Shown piece by piece: positions 1 to 8,570 of a stretch of DNA of 64,000 nt. Made by a program: the position numbers and the translations under genes. Where the stretch lies: NCBI GenBank assembly GCA_020845755.1, contig JADLFE010000009.1:248001-312000 (forward strand). Reading direction: 5' to 3'. The stretch comes from Phycisphaerales bacterium (lineage in GTDB: Bacteria; Planctomycetota; Phycisphaerae; Phycisphaerales; UBA1924). The notes under the pieces are model-generated. The model was not told the origin of the DNA. It was given only the letters and a program-made list of their open reading frames with translations, and did not search any database. Positions within the stretch are counted from its first letter, which is position 1, and each line of letters starts with the position of its first letter.

Positions 1-207
1 GAGATCGACACGCGCAAGCGCCTCGAGGCCGAGAGCGACCTTCTCGACGCGCTCAACTCACGCGATCGCGCCGTGACGGCGCTCCGAACCGCCGTGCTCC
101 GCTATCTGCTGGAGACCGACACGCTGCGCGTCAAGCGCGACGGCACGTTCGAGCCGCTCCCGGGCATGCAGACCGATGCCTCGCCGGCTACCCCGCCGAA
201 CTCGTGA
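1..207 (+). CDS. C-terminal end of a TolC-like outer-membrane efflux protein (partial)
   Basis: The last 68 codons of a gene whose start lies before the window. The reading frame is open from base 1 and stops with TGA at 205-207. The visible part is a charged helix (residues 1-50, with the pattern RLEAESDLLDALNSRD followed by ALRTAVLRYLLETDTLRV) and a short tail ending in Pro-rich sequence. A long helix rich in Ala/Leu/Arg, then 'LRV..DGTFEPL', resembles the last periplasmic helix and end of TolC-family efflux proteins in planctomycetes, so an outer-membrane channel is my best guess, from this short piece only. Its last 20 bases overlap the 3' end of the acetyltransferase gene on the other strand. 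Confidence 0.5.
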   Translation, partial: EIDTRKRLEAESDLLDALNSRDRAVTALRTAVLRYLLETDTLRVKRDGTFEPLPGMQTDASPATPPNS

Positions 208-847
208 GCGAGCCGGACGACAACGCAAAGATGTCGTGCGTTCGCCACTCCTCGCCGATACGAACCTTGCCCGTCACGCCCAGCACGCGCGTGAAGCCGA
301 TCCTGTCCGCGATCCGCCGGCTGATCGCATTCCCCGGCTCGATCAACGCATGGAGCGTGTGCAGACCCAGACCTTCGGGCAGATCGGTCAGCGCATACAC
401 CGCGATCGCGCGAACACCCTCGGTCGCCAGGCCGCGACCCGCCATGTCGCTCCGCACCCACCATGCTAGTTCACCCTCGAAGGTGAGCCCGCGCGCGATC
501 GCCGTCACGTTGAACGCGCCGATGATCCGCCCGTCGCCGAGCACGCCCACGCGACGGCATGCGCGCCCGGTGCGTTCACCCTCGGACAGCAGTTTGATCT
601 GGCGGAGGAATAGTTCTTCGTCGCTTTCGCCCGCCTCGTGGAGCGGGTGTGTGCGGTCAAGTTCGCTCCGCGACACTCTCACCGCCTCCAGATACGCATC
701 GCGATCATCGGCGACGAGCGGGCGGAGGACGAACCGCTCCGTCGTCAGGATGCGTGAGGGAACTTCAAGGGCATAACGGGCTCCCAGTTCCCCCAACGGG
801 CCGTCGGGCCCGGGAACGATGGTTCGCCTTGAGGAATAGGAAGACAT
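188..847 (-). CDS. GNAT family N-acetyltransferase, RimJ/RimL-like
   Basis: A 219-residue protein of the GNAT fold that would move an acetyl group from acetyl-CoA to an amino group; the substrate cannot be read from sequence. The N-terminal strand 'ILTTERFVLRPLVADD' (residues 33-48) is typical of the RimJ/RimL group. The acetyl-CoA pyrophosphate loop is 'RSDMAGRGLATEGVRA' (132-147), and the 'EPGNAISRRIADRIGF' segment (170-185) carries the usual Asn and Gly-Phe. I chose the ATG at 847 because GGGAGC lies 9 nt upstream; an in-frame start 12 codons earlier is possible. The gene is tail-to-tail with the TolC-like gene. Confidence 0.8.
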   Translation of the reverse strand: MSSYSSRRTIVPGPDGPLGELGARYALEVPSRILTTERFVLRPLVADDRDAYLEAVRVSRSELDRTHPLHEAGESDEELFLRQIKLLSEGERTGRACRRVGVLGDGRIIGAFNVTAIARGLTFEGELAWWVRSDMAGRGLATEGVRAIAVYALTDLPEGLGLHTLHALIEPGNAISRRIADRIGFTRVLGVTGKVRIGEEWRTHDIFALSSGSLTSSAG

Positions 848-1106
848 CGGCTGGTGCTCCCGATCGCGCACACAACACCCCACCGCAACACCGCGGCATG
901 GTGTTCAATCGGCCGCCTCCCGCGATTTTCTTGATGGAACACCACACCGACGCGTGGGTCGGATCACCCCACCGTTCGGGATCCCCGCCGGCCGCCGCGA
1001 CGTGCGCCCCCCCCCTCCCGCTCTGGCCTCACGCCCGATTCAACCGATGGAAGGAGCAACTTCCCACCCGATCGCGGGTACAACGGTCTATCCCGAGGAG
1101 CGACCC

Positions 1107-2177
1107 ATGCGATTCGACTTCTGGCAGCCACATCCCGCCGCGTTCGCGCTCGCCGGCGTCGTCTGCGTCGCGACAACCGCTCTATCGCACGCGCAGGAGG
1201 TCGATCTCCGCCCGAAGTTCGAGCAAGGTCAGGTCGCCCGTTACTCGCTCGAACAGAACAGCACCAGCAAGACCACCGCCGACCGCGACAAGACCAAGAA
1301 CACCGCGACGCAGATGGACCAGACGATCTGGATTTCGATGCGCACGATGCAGGTCGATGAATCGGGCGTCGCGACCGTCGAAGTCACCTACGAACGTGTG
1401 TCCCTGTCGATCGACTCCGACGATTTCAAGGGCTCGTACGACACCGCCCGGCCCGCGGCGACCACCCCTTCGCCTTCGTCGCCCGCCACCAGATCGCCCG
1501 CCACCCCCACCACGCCCTCGCGCCCCGCTCCGCCGCCCAAGCAGAATCCCGACGAGCGCGAGAACGCCGAGATGCTCGCGCTGGTTGTGCGACCGATGCT
1601 CGACTCCAAACTCACGCTGAAGATCGACCCGGCGGGAAACATCATCTCCGCCACCGGCGGGGCCGAACTTTCGCCCTCGGCATTGATCGGCGTTGACGGG
1701 CTCAAGTCCTTGCCCTCGAGGTCCAACGCGGGTCTGCTCGGACCGATCTTCACCGCCAAGAAATCCAGCGGACGGGCTCGCATCGGCGAATCGTGGACCA
1801 ACGAGGACACCCTCGACGCCTCCGCGCTCGGCTCAATGAAAATGCGCACCACCCACACGCTGCGCTCCGCCAGCGGCGGCGTCGCGAACATCGACGTCGC
1901 CGGGCTCATCGACAAGACCAGCGAGAGCACATCGGGCCCGGTGCAGATCAAGGATTCGTCGTTCGCCGGCCGCTACAAGTGGGACACTGCCAAAGGTCAA
2001 CTCGATTCGATGGACATCAGCCAGTCGGTGTCGATGGACGTCTCGATCGAGGGCCTCTTGCTCTCGTCAACACAGAAAGCCCGCACACGCCTGACTCGCC
2101 TGCCCGCCGACGCGAAGCAATCCACGCCCACCCAGCAGACTACGCCGGCACCGGCGCCGACAAAGCCTCGGCGATAA
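1107..2177 (+). CDS. Secreted protein resembling DUF6263
   Basis: A 356-residue exported protein of unknown function. A Sec signal peptide covers residues 1-29 (hydrophobic core AAFALAGVVCVATTAL, cleavage after SHA). The mature part begins 'EVDLRPKFEQGQVARYSLEQ', the kind of opening strand seen in DUF6263 proteins of planctomycetes. The middle (about 115-145) is a low-complexity Pro/Thr/Ser linker and the C terminus is also Pro/Thr rich. The ATG at 1107 has GAGGAG six bases upstream; the longer frame from 954 would put the signal peptide inside the protein and is rejected. A TACAAC box at 1079-1084 may be the -10 element. The stop codon lies inside the convergent threonine aldolase gene (38-bp overlap). 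Confidence 0.7.
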   Translation: MRFDFWQPHPAAFALAGVVCVATTALSHAQEVDLRPKFEQGQVARYSLEQNSTSKTTADRDKTKNTATQMDQTIWISMRTMQVDESGVATVEVTYERVSLSIDSDDFKGSYDTARPAATTPSPSSPATRSPATPTTPSRPAPPPKQNPDERENAEMLALVVRPMLDSKLTLKIDPAGNIISATGGAELSPSALIGVDGLKSLPSRSNAGLLGPIFTAKKSSGRARIGESWTNEDTLDASALGSMKMRTTHTLRSASGGVANIDVAGLIDKTSESTSGPVQIKDSSFAGRYKWDTAKGQLDSMDISQSVSMDVSIEGLLLSSTQKARTRLTRLPADAKQSTPTQQTTPAPAPTKPRR

Positions 2178-3201
2178 CCGCGACCGCCCGATCGATCATC
2201 GCCGCGCTCACATCAAGATGGCACACGGCGCGGATGCGCTGCGGCCCGTTGGGGAGCATCCATACATTCCGTGCCTTGAGCGTCTGGCACACCGCGGCCG
2301 CACTCCCGATCTCCGGGATCACGTCGAAGAACACCATGTTGGTCTGCACGCTCCGCGGATCAAGACGCACGCCCGGAATCTCCGCCAGCCCAGAGGCCAG
2401 GCGCTTGGCATTGGCGTGGTCTTCGACGAGACGCTCGCGGTGATGGTCCAGCGCGTAGATCGCGGCGGCCGCGAGCACGCCCGACTGACGCATCGTCCCG
2501 CCGAACATCTTGCGGAAACGCGCGACCCGAGCGATCGTTGCCCGGTCGCCCGCGACCGCGGAGCCCGCGGGAGCCCCCAGCCCCTTGGAGAAACAGCACG
2601 AGATCGTGTCGAAATGCTGCGCATAGTCCTTGGGCGACATCCCGGTCGCGGCGCACGCGTTCCAGATCCGCGCCCCGTCGAGGTGCCGGCGCATCCCCAG
2701 TTCCTTGGCGGCCCGCGTCACGCGCTCGATCTGCGCCAGCGGCCAGATCGTCCCGCCGCCCTTGTTGTGCGTGTTCTCGACAATCAGCAGGCGTGTGCGC
2801 GGCGCGTGGATCGAATCGGGGCGGTGCAGAGCGCGGACCTGATCCTCGTCGAACAGGCCGCCCTCGCCCCGCGCCGGACGCACCATGCACCCCGAGAGCG
2901 CCGCTGGCGATCCGGTCTCGTAGTGGACGATGTGGCTGTCCTCATGGCACAGAATCTCGTCGCCGTGCTCGCACTGCGAGCGGATCGACGTCTGGTTGGC
3001 CATCGTACCGGTGGGCACGAAGCACGCGGCCTCCTTGCCCATGATCTCAGCCACACGCTCCTGCAGGCGGATCACGGTCGGATCATCGCCCAGAACGTCG
3101 TCGCCAACCTCCGCCCGCTCGATCGCTTTCCGCATCTCCGGGGTCGGGCGGGTGACGGTGTCGCTGCGCAAATCGATGACGCTGTGCTCGCTGCTGGTCA
3201 T
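2140..3201 (-). CDS. ltaE: Low-specificity L-threonine aldolase
   Basis: A 353-residue PLP enzyme of fold type I that splits L-threonine or allo-threonine into glycine and acetaldehyde in the cytoplasm. Visible marks: the opening '[18 protein letters not shown]' (9-26), '[10 protein letters not shown]' (61-70), '[10 protein letters not shown]' (173-182, with the Asp and Arg that hold the cofactor), and the PLP lysine K206 in '[11 protein letters not shown]'. Length fits the family. The ATG at 3201 is supported by a -10-like box 6 nt upstream and no Shine-Dalgarno, so the mRNA may be leaderless. A start 12 codons upstream is less likely. The first base of the gene lies about 250 bp from the divergent Hsp20 gene. 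Confidence 0.92.
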   Translation of the reverse strand: MTSSEHSVIDLRSDTVTRPTPEMRKAIERAEVGDDVLGDDPTVIRLQERVAEIMGKEAACFVPTGTMANQTSIRSQCEHGDEILCHEDSHIVHYETGSPAALSGCMVRPARGEGGLFDEDQVRALHRPDSIHAPRTRLLIVENTHNKGGGTIWPLAQIERVTRAAKELGMRRHLDGARIWNACAATGMSPKDYAQHFDTISCCFSKGLGAPAGSAVAGDRATIARVARFRKMFGGTMRQSGVLAAAAIYALDHHRERLVEDHANAKRLASGLAEIPGVRLDPRSVQTNMVFFDVIPEIGSAAAVCQTLKARNVWMLPNGPQRIRAVCHLDVSAAMIDRAVAVIAEALSAPVPA

Positions 3202-3207
3202 AGATGA

Positions 3208-3213
3208 AACGTA
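3208..3213 (-). promoter_or_regulatory. -10-like box of ltaE
   Basis: TACGTT (read on the minus strand) ends 6 nt before the ltaE ATG at 3201; no ribosome-binding site is present between them. Confidence 0.5.
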
Positions 3214-3277
3214 GACCACGCAAAGTCCGTAAACCACGCATTCGCATGGCGTTCGCAGGGATTGAACACTTCATGAA

Positions 3278-3300
3278 CTGCCGCTTTGACACCGCGGCAG
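3278..3300. promoter_or_regulatory. Inverted repeat upstream of the sigma-54 promoter
   Basis: Perfect 7-bp arms CTGCCGC and GCGGCAG separated by 9 bases. The repeat lies about 55 bp upstream of the -24 element, a usual distance for an enhancer site bound by an NtrC-type activator. The octamer CCGCTTTG occurs in it (3281-3288) and again exactly 30 bp later (3311-3318), about three helix turns. Confidence 0.4.
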
Positions 3301-3353
3301 GGCGTCGGCACCGCTTTGGCGTACGCCCACCCCGCGCCACGACCTGAAAACGC

Positions 3354-3368
3354 TGGCACGCTCCTTGC
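3354..3368 (+). promoter_or_regulatory. Sigma-54 (RpoN) -24/-12 promoter of the Hsp20 gene
   Basis: TGGCACG (3354-3360), four bases, TTGC (3365-3368). The GG and GC dinucleotides are exactly 10 bp apart, matching the RpoN consensus TGGCACG-N4-TTGC. Transcription would start near 3380, about 80 nt before the Hsp20 ATG. Confidence 0.8.
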
Positions 3369-3458
3369 CATTCTTCTTCCGTCGCCAAACACGCGGCACA
3401 AACGCGTCATGAACGCCGCGCCCGGATGGACCGGGCCGGCGAGAAAAAGGAGATTGCC

Positions 3459-3899
3459 ATGAACACACTCATCCGCCGCGAACCCGTCAGTTTCCCGACC
3501 TTTGACAGGCTGTTCGGACAGATCTTGAGCGATCCGTTCTTCGCAGAGATGCGACCCGCCGTCGCCGCCATTGAAGAAGGAACACTCCCGATTGACCTCT
3601 CCGAGGACGAGAAGAGCATCTTCGTTCGCGCCTCGCTCCCGGGCTTCAAGAAGGACGAACTCGAAGTCGAGGTCCACGACGGCGTGGTCTCCATCAAGGC
3701 AGCCAAGAGCGAAGAGAAGGAATCCACCGACGAGAAGTTCTACCGGCGCGAACGCCGCTTCGGCTCGGTGAGCCGTCGCGTGGCATTGCCGACGGTCGTC
3801 GATGAGCAGAAGGTCGCGGCCGAATTGAAGGACGGCGTGCTGACGCTGACGCTCCCCAAAGCCAAGCCCGATTCGCCCAGGAAGATCAGCATCAACTGA
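3459..3899 (+). CDS. Small heat-shock protein, Hsp20/alpha-crystallin family
   Basis: A 146-residue chaperone that would hold unfolding proteins in large oligomers without ATP. The alpha-crystallin domain spans about 42-140, with 'PIDLSEDEKSIFVRASLPGF' at its start and the family signature 'AELKDGVLTLTLPK' at 121-134. The C-terminal 'ISIN' resembles the I-x-I/V motif that docks subunits together. The ATG has a strong ribosome site (AAAAAGGAG, 6 nt upstream). What stands out is the promoter: a near-consensus sigma-54 site about 90 bp upstream, whereas Hsp20 genes usually use sigma-32/sigma-70 with HrcA or similar control. A 12-bp stem terminator follows about 100 bp downstream. Confidence 0.92.
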   Translation: MNTLIRREPVSFPTFDRLFGQILSDPFFAEMRPAVAAIEEGTLPIDLSEDEKSIFVRASLPGFKKDELEVEVHDGVVSIKAAKSEEKESTDEKFYRRERRFGSVSRRVALPTVVDEQKVAAELKDGVLTLTLPKAKPDSPRKISIN

Positions 3900-3996
3900 G
3901 TCTCCTCTTTCTCCCTCCCGGTCGGCGATGCCTTGATAGGCCCGCCGGCCGTATCGAAATCTGAATGCTCCTTGTGCGTCGGGTGTTCCGCCGTCT

Positions 3997-4035
3997 CCGC
4001 GCCCCGGGCCGACGCTCCCGGGGTGTGGTTTTTTT
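3997..4035 (+). terminator. Rho-independent terminator after the Hsp20 gene
   Basis: A 12-bp stem (3997-4008 with 4017-4028, including two G-U pairs) with an 8-base loop, followed at once by seven T (4029-4035). It ends the Hsp20 transcript ahead of the convergent TPR gene. Confidence 0.8.
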
Positions 4036-4101
4036 GCGAAGCGCCGCCACACACGCCTGTCATCCACGCGTGCGGCTCGATCATCGTCACAATCACCACT
4101 G

Positions 4102-5304
4102 TCAACGGCTCAGCGACTGACGCATCCGCGCATACAGCGTGGCGTCCATGCCAGCGTTCTTCGCCGCCTCGAGCATCGTGATCGCCTGCTCGTCCTTGTC
4201 ACGCGCCTGCATCAAGATCGCCGCTGTCATCCACGCCTCGCGCGAACGCCCCTGGCGTGCCCGCGACACGACGCGCCCCGTCAACTCACGCAGCAGGTCG
4301 TCGCGCACGCCGAGTTCATCGCTCGTCAACGCCACGTCCGACAGCACCGGATCGGTCTGGTACGCCCGTGCGATCTGCTCGAAACCGTCGTCCCACTTCC
4401 GCGCCAGCAACTGCGCGATCCCCAGGCGTCGCATCGCGGCCGGATCGCTCGGGTTGTCCTTCAAATGCAGTTTGAGCGCTTCGACCGCGTCCGGGTAGCG
4501 GCCAAGAGACATCGCGAGTTTGGCAACCTCATCGGGCGTCGGAGGCGGCTCGGGCGCTACGCCCGCCTGCTGTGCCTGCGCGGGCTGATAGTTCACGTCG
4601 AGCGCGGGGTCCGGGCCGTAGTAGTTGTACGTCGACCCGATGCGCACGCTCCCCCACGCGGGGTCATATCCCCAGTATCGCTCGTATCCCCAGGGAGACA
4701 CGCCACCGCCACAGCCGTACGCGCCGCCCCAGCCCCAGGACGAGCCCCAGTTGAAGCCCCAATTCCCGTTGTGGTACCCGACGCGCATGGACGGTGAGAA
4801 ATACTGGCGATTGTCGCCGCCCACCCAGTTGCGATACGCCGCGCTGGCGATCGCCGAAGACAGACTCGCACTGAGCGTGAAGTTGTCGTCGGTGTAACTC
4901 CCGTTCACCGACACGCCGCCGGTGTCGTGGATCAGGGTCGGACGCCGACCATGCCCGTTGTCGATGAGGATCGGCGCGGGCACCACGATGATCGGTCGCC
5001 CGGGGTTCGGATCAACCGGCTTGCTCGGACGCGCCGGCGCCGGACCCACACTGATCGGCGGCACCCGCTTCCAAATGTCCTTGCCCGACTTGCCGGGCAT
5101 CCCAGGACCGCTCCTCGGGAGCATCGTCGAACGCCCTGGGCCCGGCGTCCAGCGCACGGGCGGGGGCGTCGGTGGCTGTGGTTGCGGCTGAACCGCGGGC
5201 GTCTGCGTGGTGTCGTCGGTCGATTGCGCGCTCGCCGCGCCAGCCAGCGCGCCGATCACACCCATCGCCGCGACCATTCCTGCATGACGCGTCGTCTTGT
5301 TCAC
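4102..5304 (-). CDS. Exported protein with aromatic/Gly-rich region and TPR-like C terminus
   Basis: A 400-residue protein of unknown function. A signal peptide covers about residues 1-27 (VAAMGVIGALAGAASA), followed by a Pro-rich stretch, a region with several 'P.P.PVR' repeats, then an unusual Gly/Trp/Tyr-rich segment (WGFNWGSSWGWGGAYG), and finally helices typical of TPR ('AVEALKLHLKDNPSDPAAMRRLGIAQL'). The start is a GTG at 5304, with GGGAGGAG 4-5 nt upstream; the open frame reaching 5658 has no signal peptide at its front and lies across the next gene, so it is rejected. A role in the cell envelope is likely from the export signal, but nothing more specific can be said. Confidence 0.65.
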   Translation of the reverse strand: MNKTTRHAGMVAAMGVIGALAGAASAQSTDDTTQTPAVQPQPQPPTPPPVRWTPGPGRSTMLPRSGPGMPGKSGKDIWKRVPPISVGPAPARPSKPVDPNPGRPIIVVPAPILIDNGHGRRPTLIHDTGGVSVNGSYTDDNFTLSASLSSAIASAAYRNWVGGDNRQYFSPSMRVGYHNGNWGFNWGSSWGWGGAYGCGGGVSPWGYERYWGYDPAWGSVRIGSTYNYYGPDPALDVNYQPAQAQQAGVAPEPPPTPDEVAKLAMSLGRYPDAVEALKLHLKDNPSDPAAMRRLGIAQLLARKWDDGFEQIARAYQTDPVLSDVALTSDELGVRDDLLRELTGRVVSRARQGRSREAWMTAAILMQARDKDEQAITMLEAAKNAGMDATLYARMRQSLSR

Positions 5305-5485
5305 CGAACTCCTCCCTTGTGCCTGAGCAACCAAGGCCCCGATCGATATTCTGGTCTGACACGCCGCCCCACGTCTAGTTCCGTCTTGCAGAATCCAATA
5401 CGGCGTTTTTTGCTCGTAGCCCGTTCGGTATCCGACGCCCTTCCGCACGTCCGAGTATTGTGATCGATCCACGGAAGGGTGTTCC

Positions 5486-6076
5486 ATGCTCCATGCACGG
5501 CTGGCGGCGTTCTCGTTGTTCCTCGCGACCCTCACTTCGTGCCTCGGCGGCTGCTCGCCGTTCACGGGCATCAAACTCTCCAGCGTCACGCGCGAAGGCG
5601 GCGGGTCGCTCGAACTCCGCCCGCGCACCAGCGCGTATCTCTCCGGCGATCGCAACACCGCCGATGTCTATCTGACCGACCTGCCCGCCGAGGCGCTCGA
5701 TCCCGACGCTGACCTGAAGGACGTGAGCGGGCAGATCATCCACATCCATCTCTTCCTCACGCCCAAGGCCGGCAGCACGCCCATCGACTCCACCGCGTGC
5801 TCGGCCTCGGTCCGCCATGTCGTCATCGCCGGCGGGCGCATCGGCGTCTACGGCGGGGGCGGGTTCCTCAGCCCCAACACCTCCCCGGGCGATCGCGTGC
5901 TCACTGGTCATCTCGCCGACGCCACACTCCGATTGGTTTCCGCGAGCCCGGAGTTCGGCGATCGACTCGGGCCGTCGAAACTCGACTGCGCGTTCCGCGC
6001 ACCACTCGATCCGCGCCTCGCCAACGTGCTGGCCGCACGCCTCGACACGATCCTCGCCAAGGCAACGCCGAGGTAG
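5486..6076 (+). CDS. Putative lipoprotein of unknown function
   Basis: A 196-residue protein with a lipoprotein signal: residues 1-23 hold a hydrophobic core and the lipobox LGGC, with Cys23 as the lipidated residue. The mature part has a mix of beta-type segments ('GSLELRPRTSAYLSGDRNTADVYLTD') and no motif I recognise. The phrase 'HIHLFLTPKAGSTPID' and a later 'VVIAGGRIGVYGGGGFL' suggest a compact beta domain. GGAAGG lies upstream of the ATG. It is divergent from the TPR gene across 181 bp, and its end is 3 bp from the convergent amidohydrolase gene. Confidence 0.65.
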   Translation: MLHARLAAFSLFLATLTSCLGGCSPFTGIKLSSVTREGGGSLELRPRTSAYLSGDRNTADVYLTDLPAEALDPDADLKDVSGQIIHIHLFLTPKAGSTPIDSTACSASVRHVVIAGGRIGVYGGGGFLSPNTSPGDRVLTGHLADATLRLVSASPEFGDRLGPSKLDCAFRAPLDPRLANVLAARLDTILAKATPR

Positions 6077-6079
6077 GGT

Positions 6080-7237
6080 TCACCATCCTCCATGCCCATC
6101 CCACCACCCGCCGACGACCCGCTCGGCGTTGGCGAACATGATCTTGTCCAGCACGCCATCCGGCAGCGCCACGCCGCGGAGCATCGGCGCGTCGTCCGGC
6201 GAATAGCGTGCGGGATCGACCATCGCCAGATCGCCGTCGGCGATGGGCGAGGGGCCCGCGTATCCGCCGCCGATCACGCTCCGCAGCGCCCAGAATCGGC
6301 TCGCGTACAGGTCGAACGCGCTCGCAGGGCTATTGGCCTGATCGGCCTTGGGGTGCGTCGGGTTGTCCTTGGCCGGTTTCAGGTGATCGTCGCTTGTCAC
6401 GATGTCGGTGCCAAAGAGAATCCGGTCCTGCCATCGCGTAAAGAACTCAACCACGCGCGACACCGGGTGCCTCGACAATTCGCGCACCACCCACTTGGTC
6501 GCCGACGTATCGATGTGCAGGTTCGAATGGCGCGTGAGCAGGGCGTCGAGGAAGTCCAGATCTTCCGACGATCCGCCCATGTGGGCCGCGATCCACGGGC
6601 ACGTGAATCTGTCGAGCATGCGCTCCAGCCCGATGTACTGCTCGCGCTTGGTGCGATAGATCTTGGCGTCGCTGTACTTGGTCGCAAACCACGTATCCGG
6701 GTCGGCGACATGCACCATGATCATCATGCCGAGCTGCTCGGCGGCCTGGGCCATCTTCACGCGCCACGCGCTGTCGATCTCGACCAGGTCCGCGCCCGAC
6801 TCGCCGGGGAACAGTTCGCGCAGGCGAGGCGCCGACCATATCTTCATCATCCGCGAGCCGTGCTCGCGCGCCAGCGTCTCCATCGCGTCGATGTATCCCT
6901 GACGATGGGCGCGGTCTCGATCCGGATCGGTCCATGTCTGGATCGCGATGAAGCGCACGCTCTGGCCCATCACCTCGCGCACCGGCTTCACCAGGGGGAG
7001 CGGCGTCATCGAATACGTCAGACGCACACCAAACGCCCGCGCCGCGTCCACGTACACCCCGGCCGCGTCGCGACCCATGACGTGCGAGTGGGCGTCGATG
7101 ATCGGACGTGACACCCGCGGGAAAAGCGCCGCCTCCCTGCGATAATCAAGGGCCGGCTTGTTCGACGAACCAGCGTGCCCCGTGCCCGCGGTCGAACCTG
7201 GGAGCGGCCTGGCTGATTGGGATGAGACGGAGTTCAT
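6080..7237 (-). CDS. Amidohydrolase, metal-dependent hydrolase of the TIM-barrel type
   Basis: A 385-residue member of the amidohydrolase-related group (the PF04909 type). The metal site begins with 'IIDAHSHV' (H-x-H), continues with 'MVHVADPDTWF' and 'WIAAHMGGSSEDLDFL' (His), and ends with 'RILFGTDIV' (Asp), as expected in a TIM-barrel hydrolase or decarboxylase. The substrate is not known. There is no signal peptide, so it acts in the cytoplasm. The ATG at 7237 has TACCAT ending 6 nt upstream and no Shine-Dalgarno. The divergent glycosyltransferase start is only 6 bp away, so either the promoters overlap or the other gene begins further in. Confidence 0.8.
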   Translation of the reverse strand: MNSVSSQSARPLPGSTAGTGHAGSSNKPALDYRREAALFPRVSRPIIDAHSHVMGRDAAGVYVDAARAFGVRLTYSMTPLPLVKPVREVMGQSVRFIAIQTWTDPDRDRAHRQGYIDAMETLAREHGSRMMKIWSAPRLRELFPGESGADLVEIDSAWRVKMAQAAEQLGMMIMVHVADPDTWFATKYSDAKIYRTKREQYIGLERMLDRFTCPWIAAHMGGSSEDLDFLDALLTRHSNLHIDTSATKWVVRELSRHPVSRVVEFFTRWQDRILFGTDIVTSDDHLKPAKDNPTHPKADQANSPASAFDLYASRFWALRSVIGGGYAGPSPIADGDLAMVDPARYSPDDAPMLRGVALPDGVLDKIMFANAERVVGGWWDGHGGW

Positions 7238-7243
7238 CGCGCG

Positions 7244-7249
7244 ATGGTA
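7244..7249 (-). promoter_or_regulatory. -10-like box of the amidohydrolase gene
   Basis: TACCAT on the minus strand ends 6 nt before the ATG at 7237. It coincides with the proposed start codon of the divergent glycosyltransferase. Confidence 0.45.
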
Positions 7250-8533
7250 GACGGCGGCACCAACCAGAGTCCCTCGCGGGAAGCGGTCGCGCCGCGCGTT
7301 CCACTGCCGGACAAGCCCGTCCGGGTTGAAGGACGCGACGGCGCTCCGTCCCGTCCCCGCGCCGGCGCTCGCATCGCACTCGCCCATGACTGGCTCTGCG
7401 GCTACCGCGGCGGCGAGGCCGTGCTCGAGCGACTGGCCCGCCTCTCGATCGAGCGCTTCGCGCCCTCACCCGCGGATCACCCGCCGGTCTACACCATGTT
7501 CGACGATCGCGAGAAGATGACCCAGGCGCCCACGCTCGCGGGGCTTGCTCGCATCACGCCGCCCCTCTCGCGCCTTCCCGGCGCGGTCGAGTTCCGGCGC
7601 TGGCTTGTACCGCTCTATCCGCGCTTCGTCGAAGCGCTGTCGTCGGCGCTGGCCCGCGACCACGCGCGCAGGCCAATCGATCTCCTGGTCTCGACCAGTT
7701 CGTGCGCGGTCAAGGGCATCCGCACCCCGCGAGGCGTGCCGCACGTCTGCTATTGCCACGCCCCGGCCCGCTACTTCTGGTCGCAGCGCGAGGCCTATGA
7801 AGCCGGCGGCGGCCTGCGCGCCGCGGGCCTGCGGAAGTTCGGCGAAAAGTTCCGCGCCTGGGACCGCGCCACCTCCGCCCACGTCACGACCTTCATCGCC
7901 AACTCCGCGTTCATCGCGGCCCAGGTCAAGCAGTTCTTCGATCGCGACGCGCAGGTGGTTCACCCGCCGGTGCGTACGTCGTTCTTCACGCCCGACGCCG
8001 CCACGCCGCGCGAGAGTTTCTGGCTGGTCGTCAGCGCGCTGGAGCCGTACAAGCGCGTGGACCTTGCCATCAAGGCCGCCAACGCGACCGGGCAGAGACT
8101 CGTGATCGCCGGGAGCGGGAGCGAGTGGTCGCGTCTTCGCGCCATGGCCGGTGCGAGCGTCCGCTTCGTCGGGCGTGTCGACGACGAGGCCCTGCGCCGC
8201 CTCTACCGGCGTGCCGCCGTCCTCATCCACCCGCAGATCGAGGACTTTGGCATCGCCGCCGTCGAGGCCCAGGCATGCGGCCTGCCGGTCGTCGCCTTCC
8301 GCGCCGGCGGAGCGCTCGAAACCGTCATCGACTCCAAGTCCGGCGTCTTCTTTGACGAACCCAGCGTCGCGAAACTCGTCGACGCGATCGCCCGGGCGCC
8401 CAGGAGCGGGCAGGGACTGGCCAACGCCGCCTCCGAGTGCCGCCAGAACGCCGAGCGGTTCTCCGCCGAACGGTTCGACGCGGCGATGGAAGCGGTCATG
8501 CTCAAGGCCCTGTCGGATCGCTCAAATTCCTGA
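7244..8533 (+). CDS. Glycosyltransferase family 4, probable mannosyltransferase
   Basis: A 429-residue GT-B enzyme. The N-terminal domain starts at 'GARIALAHDWLCGYRGGEAVLE' (the flexible Gly-Gly loop near the donor site), with 'PHVCYCHAPARYFW' in the middle; this variant is typical of GT4 mannosyltransferases. The donor domain holds 'ALEPYKRVDLAIKAAN' and the GT4 signature 'EDFGIAAVEAQACGLPVVAFRAGG' region (E-x7-E). GDP-mannose as donor is inferred from the next gene, a GDP-mannose pyrophosphorylase 37 bp downstream. The first 40 residues are low in homology-like features and the start is only 6 bp from the divergent gene, so translation may begin at a later GTG. No signal peptide or membrane segment is seen. 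Confidence 0.8.
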   Translation: MVDGGTNQSPSREAVAPRVPLPDKPVRVEGRDGAPSRPRAGARIALAHDWLCGYRGGEAVLERLARLSIERFAPSPADHPPVYTMFDDREKMTQAPTLAGLARITPPLSRLPGAVEFRRWLVPLYPRFVEALSSALARDHARRPIDLLVSTSSCAVKGIRTPRGVPHVCYCHAPARYFWSQREAYEAGGGLRAAGLRKFGEKFRAWDRATSAHVTTFIANSAFIAAQVKQFFDRDAQVVHPPVRTSFFTPDAATPRESFWLVVSALEPYKRVDLAIKAANATGQRLVIAGSGSEWSRLRAMAGASVRFVGRVDDEALRRLYRRAAVLIHPQIEDFGIAAVEAQACGLPVVAFRAGGALETVIDSKSGVFFDEPSVAKLVDAIARAPRSGQGLANAASECRQNAERFSAERFDAAMEAVMLKALSDRSNS

Positions 8534-8556
8534 ACGACGCGCCCGCCGCGGCGCGA

Positions 8557-8562
8557 TACCCT
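8557..8562 (+). promoter_or_regulatory. -10-like box ahead of manC
   Basis: TACCCT ends 8 nt before the manC ATG; GAGGA (8563-8567) lies in the same gap, so a very short leader is also possible. Confidence 0.35.
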
Positions 8563-8570
8563 GAGGACGC

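Noticed and set aside
5305-5658. Extension of the TPR protein upstream of the GTG at 5304
   Set aside because: It lies on top of the lipoprotein gene's front end, and the signal peptide would be internal.
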